A DNA stretch of 64,000 bases from Fulvivirga maritima (GCF_021389955.1 NZ_CP089980.1:5389001-5453000); one strand, 5' to 3'. Shown: positions 28,345-37,865, numbered from the stretch's first letter. Notes: generated from the letters alone by a model not told the origin. Made by a program: numbers and translations.

Positions 28345-28548
28345 TTAATCAGCCATTTCTTTAATCTTCTTTTTCCCTTTTTCTTTCACTTTTTCTGATT
28401 GGTTGAAGAACTCATCCAGCTTCTTATCTATAGAATCCTCGATAAGCTGCAAGGTATCTTTCCCTTTTCTAGGTGCAAACAGTACTCCGGCTACCACGCC
28501 TACACTAGCACCTAATAAAACTCCTAAAATGATTTTACCTTTTTCCAT
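28345..28548 (-). CDS. YtxH-domain general stress protein
   Basis: 67 residues. One N-terminal glycine-rich helix (ILGVLLGASVGVVAGVLFAP) is followed by RKGKDT and a lysine-rich amphipathic tail, the classic YtxH pattern. It is a small inner-membrane protein linked to general stress in many bacteria; the molecular role is unknown. It is monocistronic, with a strong hairpin right after its stop. Neighbouring genes (coiled-coil lipoprotein, two-helix membrane peptide, peroxide-stress YaaA) fit a stress-related neighbourhood. Confidence 0.85.
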   Translation of the reverse strand: MEKGKIILGVLLGASVGVVAGVLFAPRKGKDTLQLIEDSIDKKLDEFFNQSEKVKEKGKKKIKEMAD

Positions 28549-28805
28549 TGTGATATTGGTTTTATTATAAACGTTAGGATAGAAAATAATATGCCAACTG
28601 ACTTTATGAAATTAATTAGTTTACCGTCTATTTAAAAGAGAGGCCCCAAAAATAGTGTAGTTACTGGTGGATAAATCTCAACTACCGTGTATTAAATACC
28701 ACACCATAATTTTAATAAAACCTCAAAATATTAAAATAAAGGACTTTTTAATATGGCACACCTTTTTCTAAGGTTGTGATGAACTAAAACCAAATATGAA
28801 TTACC

Positions 28806-29252
28806 ATGAAACTATTTAATTTATTATTCGCGATTATATTTTTATCATCAGTGATGGTAGCATGTGATGCTCAAAAGACCACAGAAGCTGATAATGATGA
28901 TCAAATCACAGTAGAAGATTTTAAAAGAGAAAGAGACGAGCTAAAAGCTGATATAGAAAGTGAATTAGAGAAAATAGACAATAAGATTGACCGCTTCACT
29001 GCTAAGAAAAAAGATCAGGCAGATGAGCTAAGCGATGAAGCTGAAGAAGAATATGATGAGCTTATCGACAACTTAAAAGACAAAAGAAAAGAGCTTAATG
29101 AAGAATTAGAAGAAGTTGAAAAGTCTTCTGAAGAAAACTGGGAAAACACTAAAGCCGATATCAAAAAAGGTTTTAATGATGCCAAAGCTGGAGTAGAAAA
29201 AGCTGCGCAAGACGTAGAAGACTTTTTTGAAGGTGACAACGATAACGTTTAA
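28806..29252 (+). CDS. Coiled-coil lipoprotein
   Basis: 148 residues with signal peptide and lipobox (SSVMVAC, Cys20). The rest is highly charged and helical, with long coiled-coil potential (about 35-110, Glu/Lys/Asp-rich) and an acidic tail (FFEGDNDNV). It resembles small stress-response coiled-coil lipoproteins (sll1863-like) but I cannot assign a function. It is probably anchored in the outer membrane facing the periplasm. It may share a transcript with the 53-residue membrane peptide that begins 48 bp downstream. Confidence 0.75.
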   Translation: MKLFNLLFAIIFLSSVMVACDAQKTTEADNDDQITVEDFKRERDELKADIESELEKIDNKIDRFTAKKKDQADELSDEAEEEYDELIDNLKDKRKELNEELEEVEKSSEENWENTKADIKKGFNDAKAGVEKAAQDVEDFFEGDNDNV

Positions 29253-29299
29253 TCCATAGAAGAACCACAATAACCAAAACCTAACCAATAGAAAGATAT

Positions 29300-29461
29300 A
29301 TGCTTAAGTTATTTATGCCTTTTCCACTAATACTCACCTTATTATGGGGAATATTACATGTGGGTTACGAAATGGGTAACTGGACGTATATCTTTCTTAT
29401 TTCTGCTTTAGGTATACTGCTATATCGCCTACATAGGTATAACAACAACCTCTACATGTAG
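29300..29461 (+). CDS. Two-helix small membrane protein (53 aa)
   Basis: 53 residues (MLKLFMPFPLILTLLWGILH...). Two hydrophobic helices (about 4-20 and 27-43) are separated by GYEMGNW, with a basic end RLHRYNNN. The layout resembles the tiny lmo0937/DUF5670 membrane proteins often found with YtxH and CsbD stress proteins, but the match is only by pattern. Its stop (29459-29461) is 1 bp from the end of the convergent yaaA gene. Confidence 0.55.
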   Translation: MLKLFMPFPLILTLLWGILHVGYEMGNWTYIFLISALGILLYRLHRYNNNLYM

Positions 29462-29462
29462 C

Positions 29463-30227
29463 TTATTTCCGCTTAAATGCTAGCATGTTTTCAGTAGAAT
29501 CCTTCTCATCGTACCAATACCCATCATAATCAAAACCTTTTAGCTCATCTACGCTGGTAAGGGCATTTTTGATCATATATCTGGCCATCATTCCACGAGC
29601 CTTTTTAGCATAAAAGGAAATGATTTTATACTTATCGTTCTTGAAGTCTTTGAACTCAACATCAATCACTTTTCCCTTAAGGGCTTTTAAATTAACAGAC
29701 TTAAAATACTCCTGAGAAGCCAGATTAATCAAAACATCATCTCCTTGGGCTTTCAAATCCTTATTTAAAGTCTTAGAAATGGTATCACCCCAAAATTCAT
29801 ATAAATTAGCGGCCTCTCCTACCTTCAGGCTTGTTCCCATTTCCAATCGGTAGGGCTGTATTAAATCTAAAGGGCGCAAGAGTCCATATAGGCCAGATAA
29901 AATACGGAAATGATCCTGAGCAAAATCAACCTCCTTTTCTGAGAATGATTCAGCTTCTAACCCTTGATAAACGTCTCCCTGAAAAGCAAGCATAGCAGGC
30001 TTAGCATGTTTGGGATCTTTCTTCTGAGTAAAATTATGATAACGTTCTACATTTAAAGTAGCCAGCTTTTCACTTATACTCATCAACTTTTCAATGTCTT
30101 GCTCTGATTTTTGCTTCAAAACCTCAATAAGCTCAAGGGCTTCTTTCTGAAATCTTGGCAATGTCTTTTTTGTAGAATAAGGTGTTTCGAAATCTAAAGT
30201 CTTAGCTGGAGAAACTATTGCTATCAT
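29463..30227 (-). CDS. yaaA: Peroxide stress protein YaaA
   Basis: 254 residues from the ATG at 30227; a longer frame adds 13 residues before the conserved MIAIVSPAKTLDF. Family hallmarks are SPAKTLDF at the start, the central FRILSGLYGLLRPLDLIQPYRLEM (shown here as a known block), NLASQEYFKS, and the end segment KARGMMARYMI. YaaA limits free iron and oxidative DNA damage during H2O2 exposure and contains a DNA-binding-like fold. Length is normal for the family (about 250). It is separated from the flavoprotein gene upstream by about 100 bp. Confidence 0.95.
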   Translation of the reverse strand: MIAIVSPAKTLDFETPYSTKKTLPRFQKEALELIEVLKQKSEQDIEKLMSISEKLATLNVERYHNFTQKKDPKHAKPAMLAFQGDVYQGLEAESFSEKEVDFAQDHFRILSGLYGLLRPLDLIQPYRLEMGTSLKVGEAANLYEFWGDTISKTLNKDLKAQGDDVLINLASQEYFKSVNLKALKGKVIDVEFKDFKNDKYKIISFYAKKARGMMARYMIKNALTSVDELKGFDYDGYWYDEKDSTENMLAFKRK

Positions 30228-30330
30228 TAATCTATATTTTTTCTGTAAAACTATGATAAGCACCACTGCTGTGCAATGAGATCATATAGTACTTATCTAT
30301 GGCGCCAAAGATAGGATCTATGAAGAACTT

Positions 30331-31533
30331 TTAACCAAGCTTGCCGGCAATATAACCGGTAGTCCAGGCTGCCTGAAAGTTAAAACCGCCTGTAACGCCA
30401 TCAATATCCATCACCTCTCCGGCAAAGTACATTCCTTCTACCACACGGCTCTGCATGGTTTTCACGTCAATTTCCGAAAGGCTAACACCCCCGCAAGTAA
30501 CAAACTCCTCTTTAAAAGTGGTCTTACCTTTCACTTCATATATATCATTGATCAGTACATTCACCAGCTTATTGATACCCTTATTGCCTAACTCACCCCA
30601 AAGAATATCATTTCTAAGTCCGATTTTATTAATCAGAAACTCCCACAATCTGGATGGAATTTCAAAAGGATGTCCATTAAGCATTTTCTTCTTAGTATGC
30701 GCTTGTTGAAAATCGGCAATTGTAGTCCTAAGTATACTTTCGGCTTCATTAACCCAGTTGACTTGAATTTTAAAATCATAGCCAAGATCAGCCAGTATTC
30801 TTGCCCCGAAGGCTGAAAGCTTTAATACTGCAGGGCCACTCATTCCCCAATGGGTAATAAGCAATGGTCCTTCTGATTTTAGCTTGCTGCCCTGCACCTT
30901 CACCGCAGCGTGCTCTACAGAAAGCCCCATGAGCTCACGAATAGGATCATTAGGCATATTAAAAGTAAACAATGACGGAACCGGAGGCTGAATACTATGT
31001 CCTAGTTTTTCAATCCATGAAAGCATAGTCTGCTTTGGCGTTCCTCCTATAGTAACTATCACTTTATCCACCTCATAAACAGCACCTTCTGTTTGCAATT
31101 GAAAGATGGAATTTACTTGTTCAATATCATTTACTCCACATTTCAAATTGACCTTCACTCCTAGCTTTCGCGCCTCAGTAAGCAAACAATCTACAATAGT
31201 TTGAGAATCATCGGAGTCTGGAAACATGCGATTATCTGCTTCCGTTTTTAGACTTACACCCTGGCTTTCATACCAGTTCACAGTATCCTCTACGGCAAAT
31301 TGACTAAAGGCCTTTTTTAAAAATTTTTCCCCTCTTGGGTAATATTTAGATAGTGCAGCATTATTATAGCAAGCATGCGTAACATTACACCTTCCACCAC
31401 CTGAAATCTTCACTTTAGAAAGCACTTTAGTGGTTTTTTCATAAATAGTAACATCTGCCTCAGGGTGATGCTGCTTACACGAAATGGCCGCAAAAAAGCC
31501 TGCTGCTCCACCACCTATTACTGCTATCTTCAT
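30331..31533 (-). CDS. HI0933/YhiN-family flavoprotein (NAD(P)/FAD-dependent oxidoreductase)
   Basis: 400 residues from ATG 31533, which places the FAD-binding Rossmann motif IGGGAAGFFAA at the very N-terminus; 13 extra upstream residues do not fit. Other family blocks are KVKISGGGRCNVTHA near residue 52, LITHWGMSGPAVLKLS in the middle, and the C-terminal GEVMDIDGVTGGFNFQAAW. It is a soluble flavoprotein of unknown physiological substrate. It appears monocistronic, with the divergent GH3-type gene about 160 bp upstream. Confidence 0.92.
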   Translation of the reverse strand: MKIAVIGGGAAGFFAAISCKQHHPEADVTIYEKTTKVLSKVKISGGGRCNVTHACYNNAALSKYYPRGEKFLKKAFSQFAVEDTVNWYESQGVSLKTEADNRMFPDSDDSQTIVDCLLTEARKLGVKVNLKCGVNDIEQVNSIFQLQTEGAVYEVDKVIVTIGGTPKQTMLSWIEKLGHSIQPPVPSLFTFNMPNDPIRELMGLSVEHAAVKVQGSKLKSEGPLLITHWGMSGPAVLKLSAFGARILADLGYDFKIQVNWVNEAESILRTTIADFQQAHTKKKMLNGHPFEIPSRLWEFLINKIGLRNDILWGELGNKGINKLVNVLINDIYEVKGKTTFKEEFVTCGGVSLSEIDVKTMQSRVVEGMYFAGEVMDIDGVTGGFNFQAAWTTGYIAGKLG

Positions 31534-31692
31534 ATTTATTCTTTCCTTATAAAAGTTGCAAAATAACCACATTTTGGGGAAATATTATACCAACGAGGAA
31601 ATGAAAGGTCTGCTTCTACCCACAGATAGGCTAAGATGATACAAAGGCATTATTTTAGCTTAATCTCCTCTGAAAACCATATATAAACACTA

Positions 31693-33240
31693 ATGGCGGT
31701 ACTAGGAAATCTGATTAAAACGGCAATTGATTTAAGAGATAAGTTCACCAATGACTATCCTGATGCGGAAGCGCAACACCAAACACTTAAAAAGTTATTA
31801 GAAACAGCCAAGGATACAGCCTTTGGCAAACACTATAATTTCGAAGAAGTACTTACAAGTGATGATATAGAGAAAGCTTACGCTGAACGCATTCCTCTTC
31901 ATAACTACAAGAAAATTCATGACGAATGGTGGCATAAAATACAAGAAGGTGAAGAAAATATTACCTGGCCAGGCAAACCTAACTATCTGGCGCTGAGCTC
32001 AGGAACCACCGGTAGCCACAGCAAACGTATACCTGTAACCGATGAAATGCTAGAGTCGATAAGAAAAGCGGCAATTATGCAAATTACCAGTATGGCCCAT
32101 TTTGACATGCCTGCAGAGTTTTATGAAAAGGAAATTATGATGCTGGGCAGCAGCACCGACCTGAATATAAATGGTGAATTTGCTGAAGGAGAAATCAGTG
32201 GTATCAGTGCTAGCAATATTCCTTTTTGGTTTAAAGGATATTATAAACCAGGAGATCAGATTTCTAAGATTGAAGACTGGGATGAAAGGGTGCAGAAAAT
32301 TGCTGAAAATGCCAGTAATTGGGATATTGGAGCCATTTCAGGCATACCCTCTTGGATTGATCTCATGCTTAAAAAAGTGATTGAATATAACCACTTAGAC
32401 AATATCCATGAGATCTGGCCTAACCTAGCTGCTTATACCTCTGGCGGGGTGGCTTTTGAGCCTTACAGAAAGAATTTTGATCAGCAAATGGGTAAACCCA
32501 TGGTTTACATAGACACCTACCTGGCCTCTGAAGGTTTTATAGCCTTACAAACCAGGCCTCAAACTGACAGTATGGCCATGCAGTTAGTAACAGGAAATGG
32601 TATTTACTTTGAGTTCGTTCCCTTTAAACCGCAATATCTTGATGAAAACGGTGAAGTAAAGCCAGATGCCCCTACCGTAACCTTAGATGATGTAGAAGAA
32701 GAAACAGATTATGCATTAGTGATTTCTACTGTAGCAGGTACATGGAGATATCTTATTGGTGACACCATTAAGTTCACTGATAAAAGCAGACAAGAAATAG
32801 TGATTACCGGTCGTACCAAGCATTTCCTTAATGTGGTTGGTTCACAGCTATCTGTCGATAAAATGAATGCAGCCATTAGCGGCATAGAAGAAAAATATAA
32901 CATGACCATTCAGGAGTTTACCGTAGCTGCCGTGCGTGAAAACGGTGATTACATCCATAAGTGGTACCTGGGTTCTGACCATAATCAAAGCAATGAAACC
33001 CTGGCCCAGTCAATTGATGAGGAGCTTAAAAGTAGAAACAAAAATTATGGCGTAGCCAGAAGTAAAGCCTTAACGGGTGTTAAAGTGGAAGTGATATCTC
33101 CTGAAATTTTTCATGCCTGGAGCGAAGCAAAAAAGAAAAAAGGCGGACAAGTGAAAATGCCCCGAGTAATGAAAGAAGACGAGTTTGCAGAATGGGAAAG
33201 CTTCGTAAAAGAGAAACAAATGTCCGTTTCACGGGTGTAG
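31693..33240 (+). CDS. GH3-family acyl-amido synthetase-like protein
   Basis: 515 residues. The ATP/AMP-binding motif SSGTTGSHSKRIPVT (about 101-115) and later blocks YIDTYLASEGF and TGRTKHFLNVVGSQLS are typical of the GH3 adenylate-forming superfamily, best known from plants. Bacterial members are common in Bacteroidota and probably join an activated carboxylate to an amine, but their substrates are not established. There is no signal peptide; the predicted location is the cytoplasm. It is preceded by a good intergenic region and appears to be a single-gene unit. Confidence 0.88.
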   Translation: MAVLGNLIKTAIDLRDKFTNDYPDAEAQHQTLKKLLETAKDTAFGKHYNFEEVLTSDDIEKAYAERIPLHNYKKIHDEWWHKIQEGEENITWPGKPNYLALSSGTTGSHSKRIPVTDEMLESIRKAAIMQITSMAHFDMPAEFYEKEIMMLGSSTDLNINGEFAEGEISGISASNIPFWFKGYYKPGDQISKIEDWDERVQKIAENASNWDIGAISGIPSWIDLMLKKVIEYNHLDNIHEIWPNLAAYTSGGVAFEPYRKNFDQQMGKPMVYIDTYLASEGFIALQTRPQTDSMAMQLVTGNGIYFEFVPFKPQYLDENGEVKPDAPTVTLDDVEEETDYALVISTVAGTWRYLIGDTIKFTDKSRQEIVITGRTKHFLNVVGSQLSVDKMNAAISGIEEKYNMTIQEFTVAAVRENGDYIHKWYLGSDHNQSNETLAQSIDEELKSRNKNYGVARSKALTGVKVEVISPEIFHAWSEAKKKKGGQVKMPRVMKEDEFAEWESFVKEKQMSVSRV

Positions 33241-33502
33241 ATTAATAAGGTAAGTTAGGTGATCTCGAAGCAATGGAAAGCAAGCAGGCTGGAAGGAGAA
33301 GAAAGTTCGAGATGGCTTAACTACTCTATTTTCAATCGTCAAGTTTATTATAATAAACGCCGAAAATTCATCTAATTAATAATCACAACAGCTCCCGAAA
33401 CATTAAACTTTTAGATGAGACATTTACACCTAATTTGCCAAGTAATATATTTAGGATAGAGTGAAACGGATTATTAAGAAGTCCTCTGGTTGTAGAAAGT
33501 CG

Positions 33503-33538
33503 CAAAAAATAGGCTTATTCTCAAAAGACAAGCCTATT
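33503..33538 (-). terminator. Terminator of the MORN-type lipoprotein gene
   Basis: Stem AATAGGCTT/AAGCCTATT with a 13-nt loop, followed on the minus strand by a T run. It begins exactly where the frameshift-corrected gene would stop (33534), which supports the longer, corrected coding region. The preceding 33241-33502 has no gene and includes a diverged repeat copy at 33255-33330. Confidence 0.75.
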
Positions 33539-33613
33539 CTGACTTAAAGTAAAATTCACCCATAATATTCTCACTCGGCATTTCTATTTCATATAATACT
33601 CCTGTCAAAGGAT

Positions 33614-34228
33614 CTAGCTCTGCTCCAATTCTAATTTCAAATCCTTACTTCCGAAAACCTGTAAAGTATCAGTAAGGTGATTTCTGCTATCTAAATGGCC
33701 GATAATAACGCCAATTCTTGCAGAATCTAATTCAGTATGAAGTAACTCTATTTCATACTTATTCTTATCAATATTTTCTACACTAATAGGTAAAAAAGCA
33801 TCATAAACATACCCCATTGTATCATACCCTTTATAATAAACTAAACTATCAAAATACAGTAAATATTTTCGATGTATTTTTCCATCATTATAATATTCAA
33901 CACCATAACTATTTAGTTTATCATCCACATATTGTTCCTCTGCATATATACTTCCGTCAGGATAATATCCTCGGTAAGTACCATTTCTCTTGTTATGTGA
34001 AACCTGAAATTCAGAACGCAAATTCCCAAGACTATCATACATTTTTACAACTCCATTAATCATACCATCACTATATGGCTCAATGGATTTGATTTGCCCG
34101 TTAGAATAATAGGATATTGAATTACCATTGTATCTTTCATTTTTTAAGACAGCAGTTTTTTCATTCCTTGAATTATCTTTTGAGCACCCTAGAATAAAAA
34201 GTATTACTATTATTACACGTAAATTCAT
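33614..34228 (-). CDS. MORN-2/YwqK-like lipoprotein, probably frameshifted near its end
   Basis: 204 residues in the uninterrupted frame. A lipobox (LFILGCS) follows a short signal peptide. Residues about 35-130 hold MORN_2-type repeats (YYSNGQIKS, YYPDGSIYAEEQY, EYYNDGKIHRKY). In other bacteria such YwqK-like repeats occur in immunity and surface proteins. After LQVFGSK the frame ends quickly, but a shifted frame reads FEIRIGAELDPLTGVLYEI and continues to a stop at 33534, next to a terminator. The native gene therefore likely spans 33534-34228 with one indel near 33640. Function unknown. Confidence 0.75.
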   Translation of the reverse strand: MNLRVIIVILFILGCSKDNSRNEKTAVLKNERYNGNSISYYSNGQIKSIEPYSDGMINGVVKMYDSLGNLRSEFQVSHNKRNGTYRGYYPDGSIYAEEQYVDDKLNSYGVEYYNDGKIHRKYLLYFDSLVYYKGYDTMGYVYDAFLPISVENIDKNKYEIELLHTELDSARIGVIIGHLDSRNHLTDTLQVFGSKDLKLELEQS

Positions 34229-34393
34229 AAAACAGTCAGTAAAATAAATTAGCTATTCTAAGCTTGTATAAAGGCTTATGCCTCAAAAAGAAACCTGAGT
34301 TTTAAATATAGATAAATAATTACTTTCTAAATAAAGTGACCTATCAGGAAATGTCTAATAACACTCTGCCTCCAGCACATTATCAAGTAGCGA

Positions 34394-34521
34394 CCTCCCT
34401 ACCTGGTAATTACGAGGAAGATATGACGAAGCAATCTGGGGCTGTGGAAAGCAAGCAACTCTGGACAGTGAAAGAAAGTTCGAGATGGCTTAACTACGCT
34501 TAGTTGCGTTGGCAATAACCA
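34394..34521. repeat. Dispersed repeat copy (family of 6311-6420)
   Basis: It shares acctggtaattacgaggaag, gatatgacgaagcaatc and a downstream gttcgagatggcttaactacgc with other copies in the window. It occupies most of the gene-free stretch 34229-34554. Confidence 0.75.
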
Positions 34522-34554
34522 GTTGTTTGAGCAATTCAGTCAGCTACTGACCAA

Positions 34555-35328
34555 CTAATACAAGTCCTCAATACCATAACTAGTAGGATGATTAATACTT
34601 ATATTATTGTCTTCAAAATCTTTAAAATATCTAGCGAGAGCTTTATAATTCTCCTCAGAAGAGTTATTGAGGTCAGCAATGCTAAACTTTAAATTGCTCA
34701 ACTCGTCATCTCCTGACTGTTTTACGAGTACACATCTACCCGCAATAGGATCATTTCCCATAGACGTACCGGCAAAAGTACCTTGAATAACATCAGGAGC
34801 CGTAGTCTTGCCTAATTTATAAATGTGAAAAAACATTTTACCTCCATCTCCACGAATTAGTGCTGTCATAGCTCCTTCGGCAAAAGATAACTCACCCGTA
34901 TATTGTCTTTTAGGGCCATTTAGCAAAAAGGCCATTCTTTTTTCTATAACATTATGATTTATCTCCACTGGCGACTGGAGAATATAACCCTGCTGCTTAT
35001 TATTCATTCTCAAATAAGAATAATATTTACCTTCCATAGCCAGCAAAGACTCATGAATGTCTGGAGATTTACTGGATACGAAATGATCAAAGTTATTGTA
35101 GCCCAAATGATTAACAAGTAATTCAATATTATGCTGTGCTAAACTTATCTCTTCACTCTCACTTTTTTCACACTTTTGCCAAACTTCATACAGGTAGCGC
35201 TCTCCTATATTCAGACCACAGTCATACCAAACGCTACTCAACCCATGATGATCTGCCAGTAAGCCATATTTAGCAGTCAAATCAATTAACAGCGTTTTAA
35301 TTTGTCCAACATTATAATTATTAGCCAT
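34555..35328 (-). CDS. Hypothetical soluble protein (257 aa)
   Basis: I do not recognise a family with certainty. 257 residues with no signal peptide or membrane helix. The N-terminal third (MANNYNVGQIKTLLIDLTAKYG...) is helical. The C-terminal half has a beta-rich pattern with YTGELSFAEGAMTALIRGD, GTFAGTSMGNDPIAGRCVLV and FHIYKLGK, which could be a ligand- or effector-binding domain. It sits alone between repeat copy 34394-34521 and the odd stretch 35329-35694. Start choice: the ATG at 35328 gives the only form that begins at a sensible place after a TTATTTGG leader. Confidence 0.7.
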   Translation of the reverse strand: MANNYNVGQIKTLLIDLTAKYGLLADHHGLSSVWYDCGLNIGERYLYEVWQKCEKSESEEISLAQHNIELLVNHLGYNNFDHFVSSKSPDIHESLLAMEGKYYSYLRMNNKQQGYILQSPVEINHNVIEKRMAFLLNGPKRQYTGELSFAEGAMTALIRGDGGKMFFHIYKLGKTTAPDVIQGTFAGTSMGNDPIAGRCVLVKQSGDDELSNLKFSIADLNNSSEENYKALARYFKDFEDNNISINHPTSYGIEDLY

Positions 35329-35694
35329 AATCCAAATAAACGAAAAGCAACCGTAATTAAAAGTAAAACGACCGTAAACAGACGTACAACAGCATTACAC
35401 TTACCCCTTTTCATTTTCTCATCTTTGTATTGTAATGATTGATTAATCACACCGAGGCAGTTTTCGCGAAGCTGCTTCACCGGCCCTGCTGCTGAGGCTG
35501 TAGCAGGATTGAACGTGGGAATACTATCCTCACAGTTCTCAGTTTGCAGGGCCACCTCCCACAGTTTAAACGGCTGCCTTCAACGGAAATCGTCACTGAA
35601 TTCAATCCTCTGACTAGGCCTAGTCTTGAGTACGTAATCACTGTGTCCTTTTCCGTCCACCGCAGCCCATTACTAACAATTGAATTAAAAAAAA
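35329..35694. other. Gene-free stretch of unusual composition
   Basis: About 365 bp between divergent genes. The part 35440-35660 is visibly richer in G+C than its surroundings. A minus-strand frame (35286-35555) exists, but it overlaps the neighbouring gene and has no family signature, so I leave it out. No riboswitch or known RNA motif was recognised. It may be a remnant of transferred DNA. Confidence 0.4.
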
Positions 35695-35886
35695 ATGAAA
35701 AAGTTTAGATATTTTTCCCTCACAGCCCTGCTGTTCAGTTCGTTGATATTTGCTTGTAATGAAGAAAGCGTTAATCCTTTAAGAGGAGGAGGTGATGAAG
35801 AAGAAGATGACCCTATTGTTGTACCACCTCCACCGCCGCCTTCAAGTAATAATGTGACGCCAATCGATTCCCTATTAATAGTGTAG
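35695..35886 (+). CDS. Small proline-rich lipoprotein (63 aa)
   Basis: 63 residues with a signal peptide and lipobox (SSLIFAC, Cys21). An acidic run (DEEEDDP) and a proline run (VVPPPPPPSS) follow. It has no domain; it may be a truncated remnant of a larger proline-linker surface lipoprotein or a genuine short lipoprotein. A good terminator follows 8 bp after the stop, so it is an independent unit just before the kinase gene. The start is preceded by a run of A residues. Confidence 0.65.
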   Translation: MKKFRYFSLTALLFSSLIFACNEESVNPLRGGGDEEEDDPIVVPPPPPPSSNNVTPIDSLLIV

Positions 35887-35893
35887 ATTTAGA

Positions 35894-35927
35894 AAGCCAT
35901 CCATTGATATTGGGTGGCTTTTTCTTT
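35894..35927 (+). terminator. Terminator between small lipoprotein and kinase gene
   Basis: Stem AGCCATCC/GGGTGGCT (one G-U pair) with a 9-nt loop followed by TTTTCTTTT. It isolates the two-component operon that begins at 35958. Confidence 0.85.
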
Positions 35928-35957
35928 TATTAATAAGATATTTATTATAAATTTCTG

Positions 35958-37865
35958 GTGATGATACGTTGGCTTTTCTTCTTGCTTTTAGTGAGCAATA
36001 CACTTTTTGCACAAAGCAATAACCATAGCTTATTATTGCAATATAAGGACTCTGTGCAATCATCTCCTGTAGTTAAAAGCTACTGGTATAACCAGGTAGC
36101 TTACAACTATAACCTTCTAAGAAAATATGATAGTGCCAAAGTATATCTGTACTTAGCTATTCACTCAGAACTAATAGATATTCCTGATCAAAAGGCCTTC
36201 ATTTACTCCAATTTGGGTACTGCTCATTACTCCTCTCAAATTGACAGCAGTATGTTTTATTATCAAAAAGCCAAAGAAATATACCTACAGATAAAAGATA
36301 CTATTAACCTGGCCCTCATGAGTGCCAATTTGGGTAAAGTTTATAATGAATTAGGCGTATATGATAGAGCTTTAGAAAATCTACTAGAAGCAACCCTTTT
36401 TTTTGAACAGACTAATGACTTAAGAAATTTAGCATCATGTTATAATACCATAGCTTCCATATATTCAAAACAAGGTGACTATTATAAGGCATTAAATTAT
36501 CACCATCTGGCCTTGAAGCTACGGAAATCATTAAATATACCTCGTCAAATATCAGCGACTTATAATAATTTAGGCATTCTATTTAAAAAAATAGGGCTAT
36601 ATGACAGCACCTTAGTTTATTACAAAAAATCATTGGTAATAAAGAGACATACTAATGATTATCTCGGTTTGGGAGTAGCTATGAATAATTTAGGATCACT
36701 ATATCTGGAAATTGACAATTATGATTCGGCGCATCACCACCTTACTCAAGCATTGCACTGGAGAAAAGAAGCGAATGATAAAACTGGCACCTCCATTACA
36801 TTGAATAATCTGGGGCGGCTATATGTGCTTAACAACATGCCAAAAATAGGCCTTAAGTATTTACTACAAGCCAATGAAGAATTAAAGAATCTTAAACTTC
36901 TAGAAGAGTTAAAAGATAATTTAGAAAACCTCTTATTAGCTTATGAAGCTATGAACCTTCAGTCAGAAGCCCTTTCAACATCTAAAAGCTTAATGGTGGT
37001 AAAAGATAGTTTACTCAATCAGGAAAAGATTGAGTCTCTGATAGAGATGCAAATCAAATATGAAACGGAAAAGAAAATTAGGGAGATAGCATTACTGGAA
37101 GAAAAGCAAAAGGTACAAGAAGCCCAACTTGAAATACGTCAAATCTGGATTTTCACTTTAGTATTAATCACCTTCCTACTATTGATAATAGGTTTACTAA
37201 TTTATACAAGGTGGAATAAGGAAAAAGCAGCGAAACAGGCAGTAGAAACCTTGATGCAAGAACTTCACCATAGAGTAAAGAATAATCTTCAGCTTTTATC
37301 TAGTATATTTAGTTTACAATCAAGAGCCATTAGAGATGAAAATGCTCTTGAAGCCGTAAAAAGTGGAGAAAACAGAGTAAATGCTATGGCTATTATTCAT
37401 CAAAAACTGTATAGAAAAACAGGCAGTAGGTTAGTGAATATAAATGAATATATTACTGATTTAGTGGATGAATTAGCGGCAAGCTATGGGTACAATAATG
37501 ACAATGCTACTATTAAAACAAGCATAGAACCTCTCAACCTAGATGTAGACAAGGTCATTCCTCTGGGTCTAATTGTGAATGAGTTAGTGAGTAATTCATT
37601 AAAATATGCCTTCCCTGCTTCAGGTAAACCATACCTTGAAATTGTAATAAGTGAAGAAAATGCGCTACTCACTTTAAATATATCAGATAACGGTCCTGGT
37701 TTTCAATCGGAAAGTATCTCCAAAAACTCAATGGGCTTAAACATCATCAGGACCTTAGGCAGACAACTAAAAGCCAGCATCTGCTGGGAAACTAATAACA
37801 AAACATCTTTTACTTTAACCCTCAATTTACCCCCTCATGGAAAGAATAAAAATACTTATCGTTGA
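35958..37865 (+). CDS. TPR sensor histidine kinase (HisKA_2 type)
   Basis: 635 residues. Signal peptide about 1-18. A series of TPR repeats (about 45-335; patterns such as YNNLGILFKKIGLYDSTLVYY) would lie in the periplasm. A helical coiled coil and one membrane helix (about 393-415, IWIFTLVLITFLLLIIGLL) follow. The DHp domain is of HisKA_2 class with LHHRVKNNLQLLSSIF, and the ATPase domain shows NELVSNSLKYAF, DNGPGF and MGLNIIRTL. It overlaps the LytTR regulator gene by 29 bp, so the two form a pair. The TPR array suggests it reads a protein partner or peptide in the periplasm. It has no copy of the repeated site found before its probable targets. Confidence 0.93.
   Translation: MMIRWLFFLLLVSNTLFAQSNNHSLLLQYKDSVQSSPVVKSYWYNQVAYNYNLLRKYDSAKVYLYLAIHSELIDIPDQKAFIYSNLGTAHYSSQIDSSMFYYQKAKEIYLQIKDTINLALMSANLGKVYNELGVYDRALENLLEATLFFEQTNDLRNLASCYNTIASIYSKQGDYYKALNYHHLALKLRKSLNIPRQISATYNNLGILFKKIGLYDSTLVYYKKSLVIKRHTNDYLGLGVAMNNLGSLYLEIDNYDSAHHHLTQALHWRKEANDKTGTSITLNNLGRLYVLNNMPKIGLKYLLQANEELKNLKLLEELKDNLENLLLAYEAMNLQSEALSTSKSLMVVKDSLLNQEKIESLIEMQIKYETEKKIREIALLEEKQKVQEAQLEIRQIWIFTLVLITFLLLIIGLLIYTRWNKEKAAKQAVETLMQELHHRVKNNLQLLSSIFSLQSRAIRDENALEAVKSGENRVNAMAIIHQKLYRKTGSRLVNINEYITDLVDELAASYGYNNDNATIKTSIEPLNLDVDKVIPLGLIVNELVSNSLKYAFPASGKPYLEIVISEENALLTLNISDNGPGFQSESISKNSMGLNIIRTLGRQLKASICWETNNKTSFTLTLNLPPHGKNKNTYR

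Noticed and set aside
29015-29239. Antisense frames across the coiled-coil lipoprotein gene
   Set aside because: Serine-rich mirror of a Glu/Lys-rich coding sequence; no independent support.
35286-35555. 89-residue minus-strand frame
   Set aside because: It overlaps the neighbouring gene, shows no signature and lies in compositionally odd DNA; not enough support.
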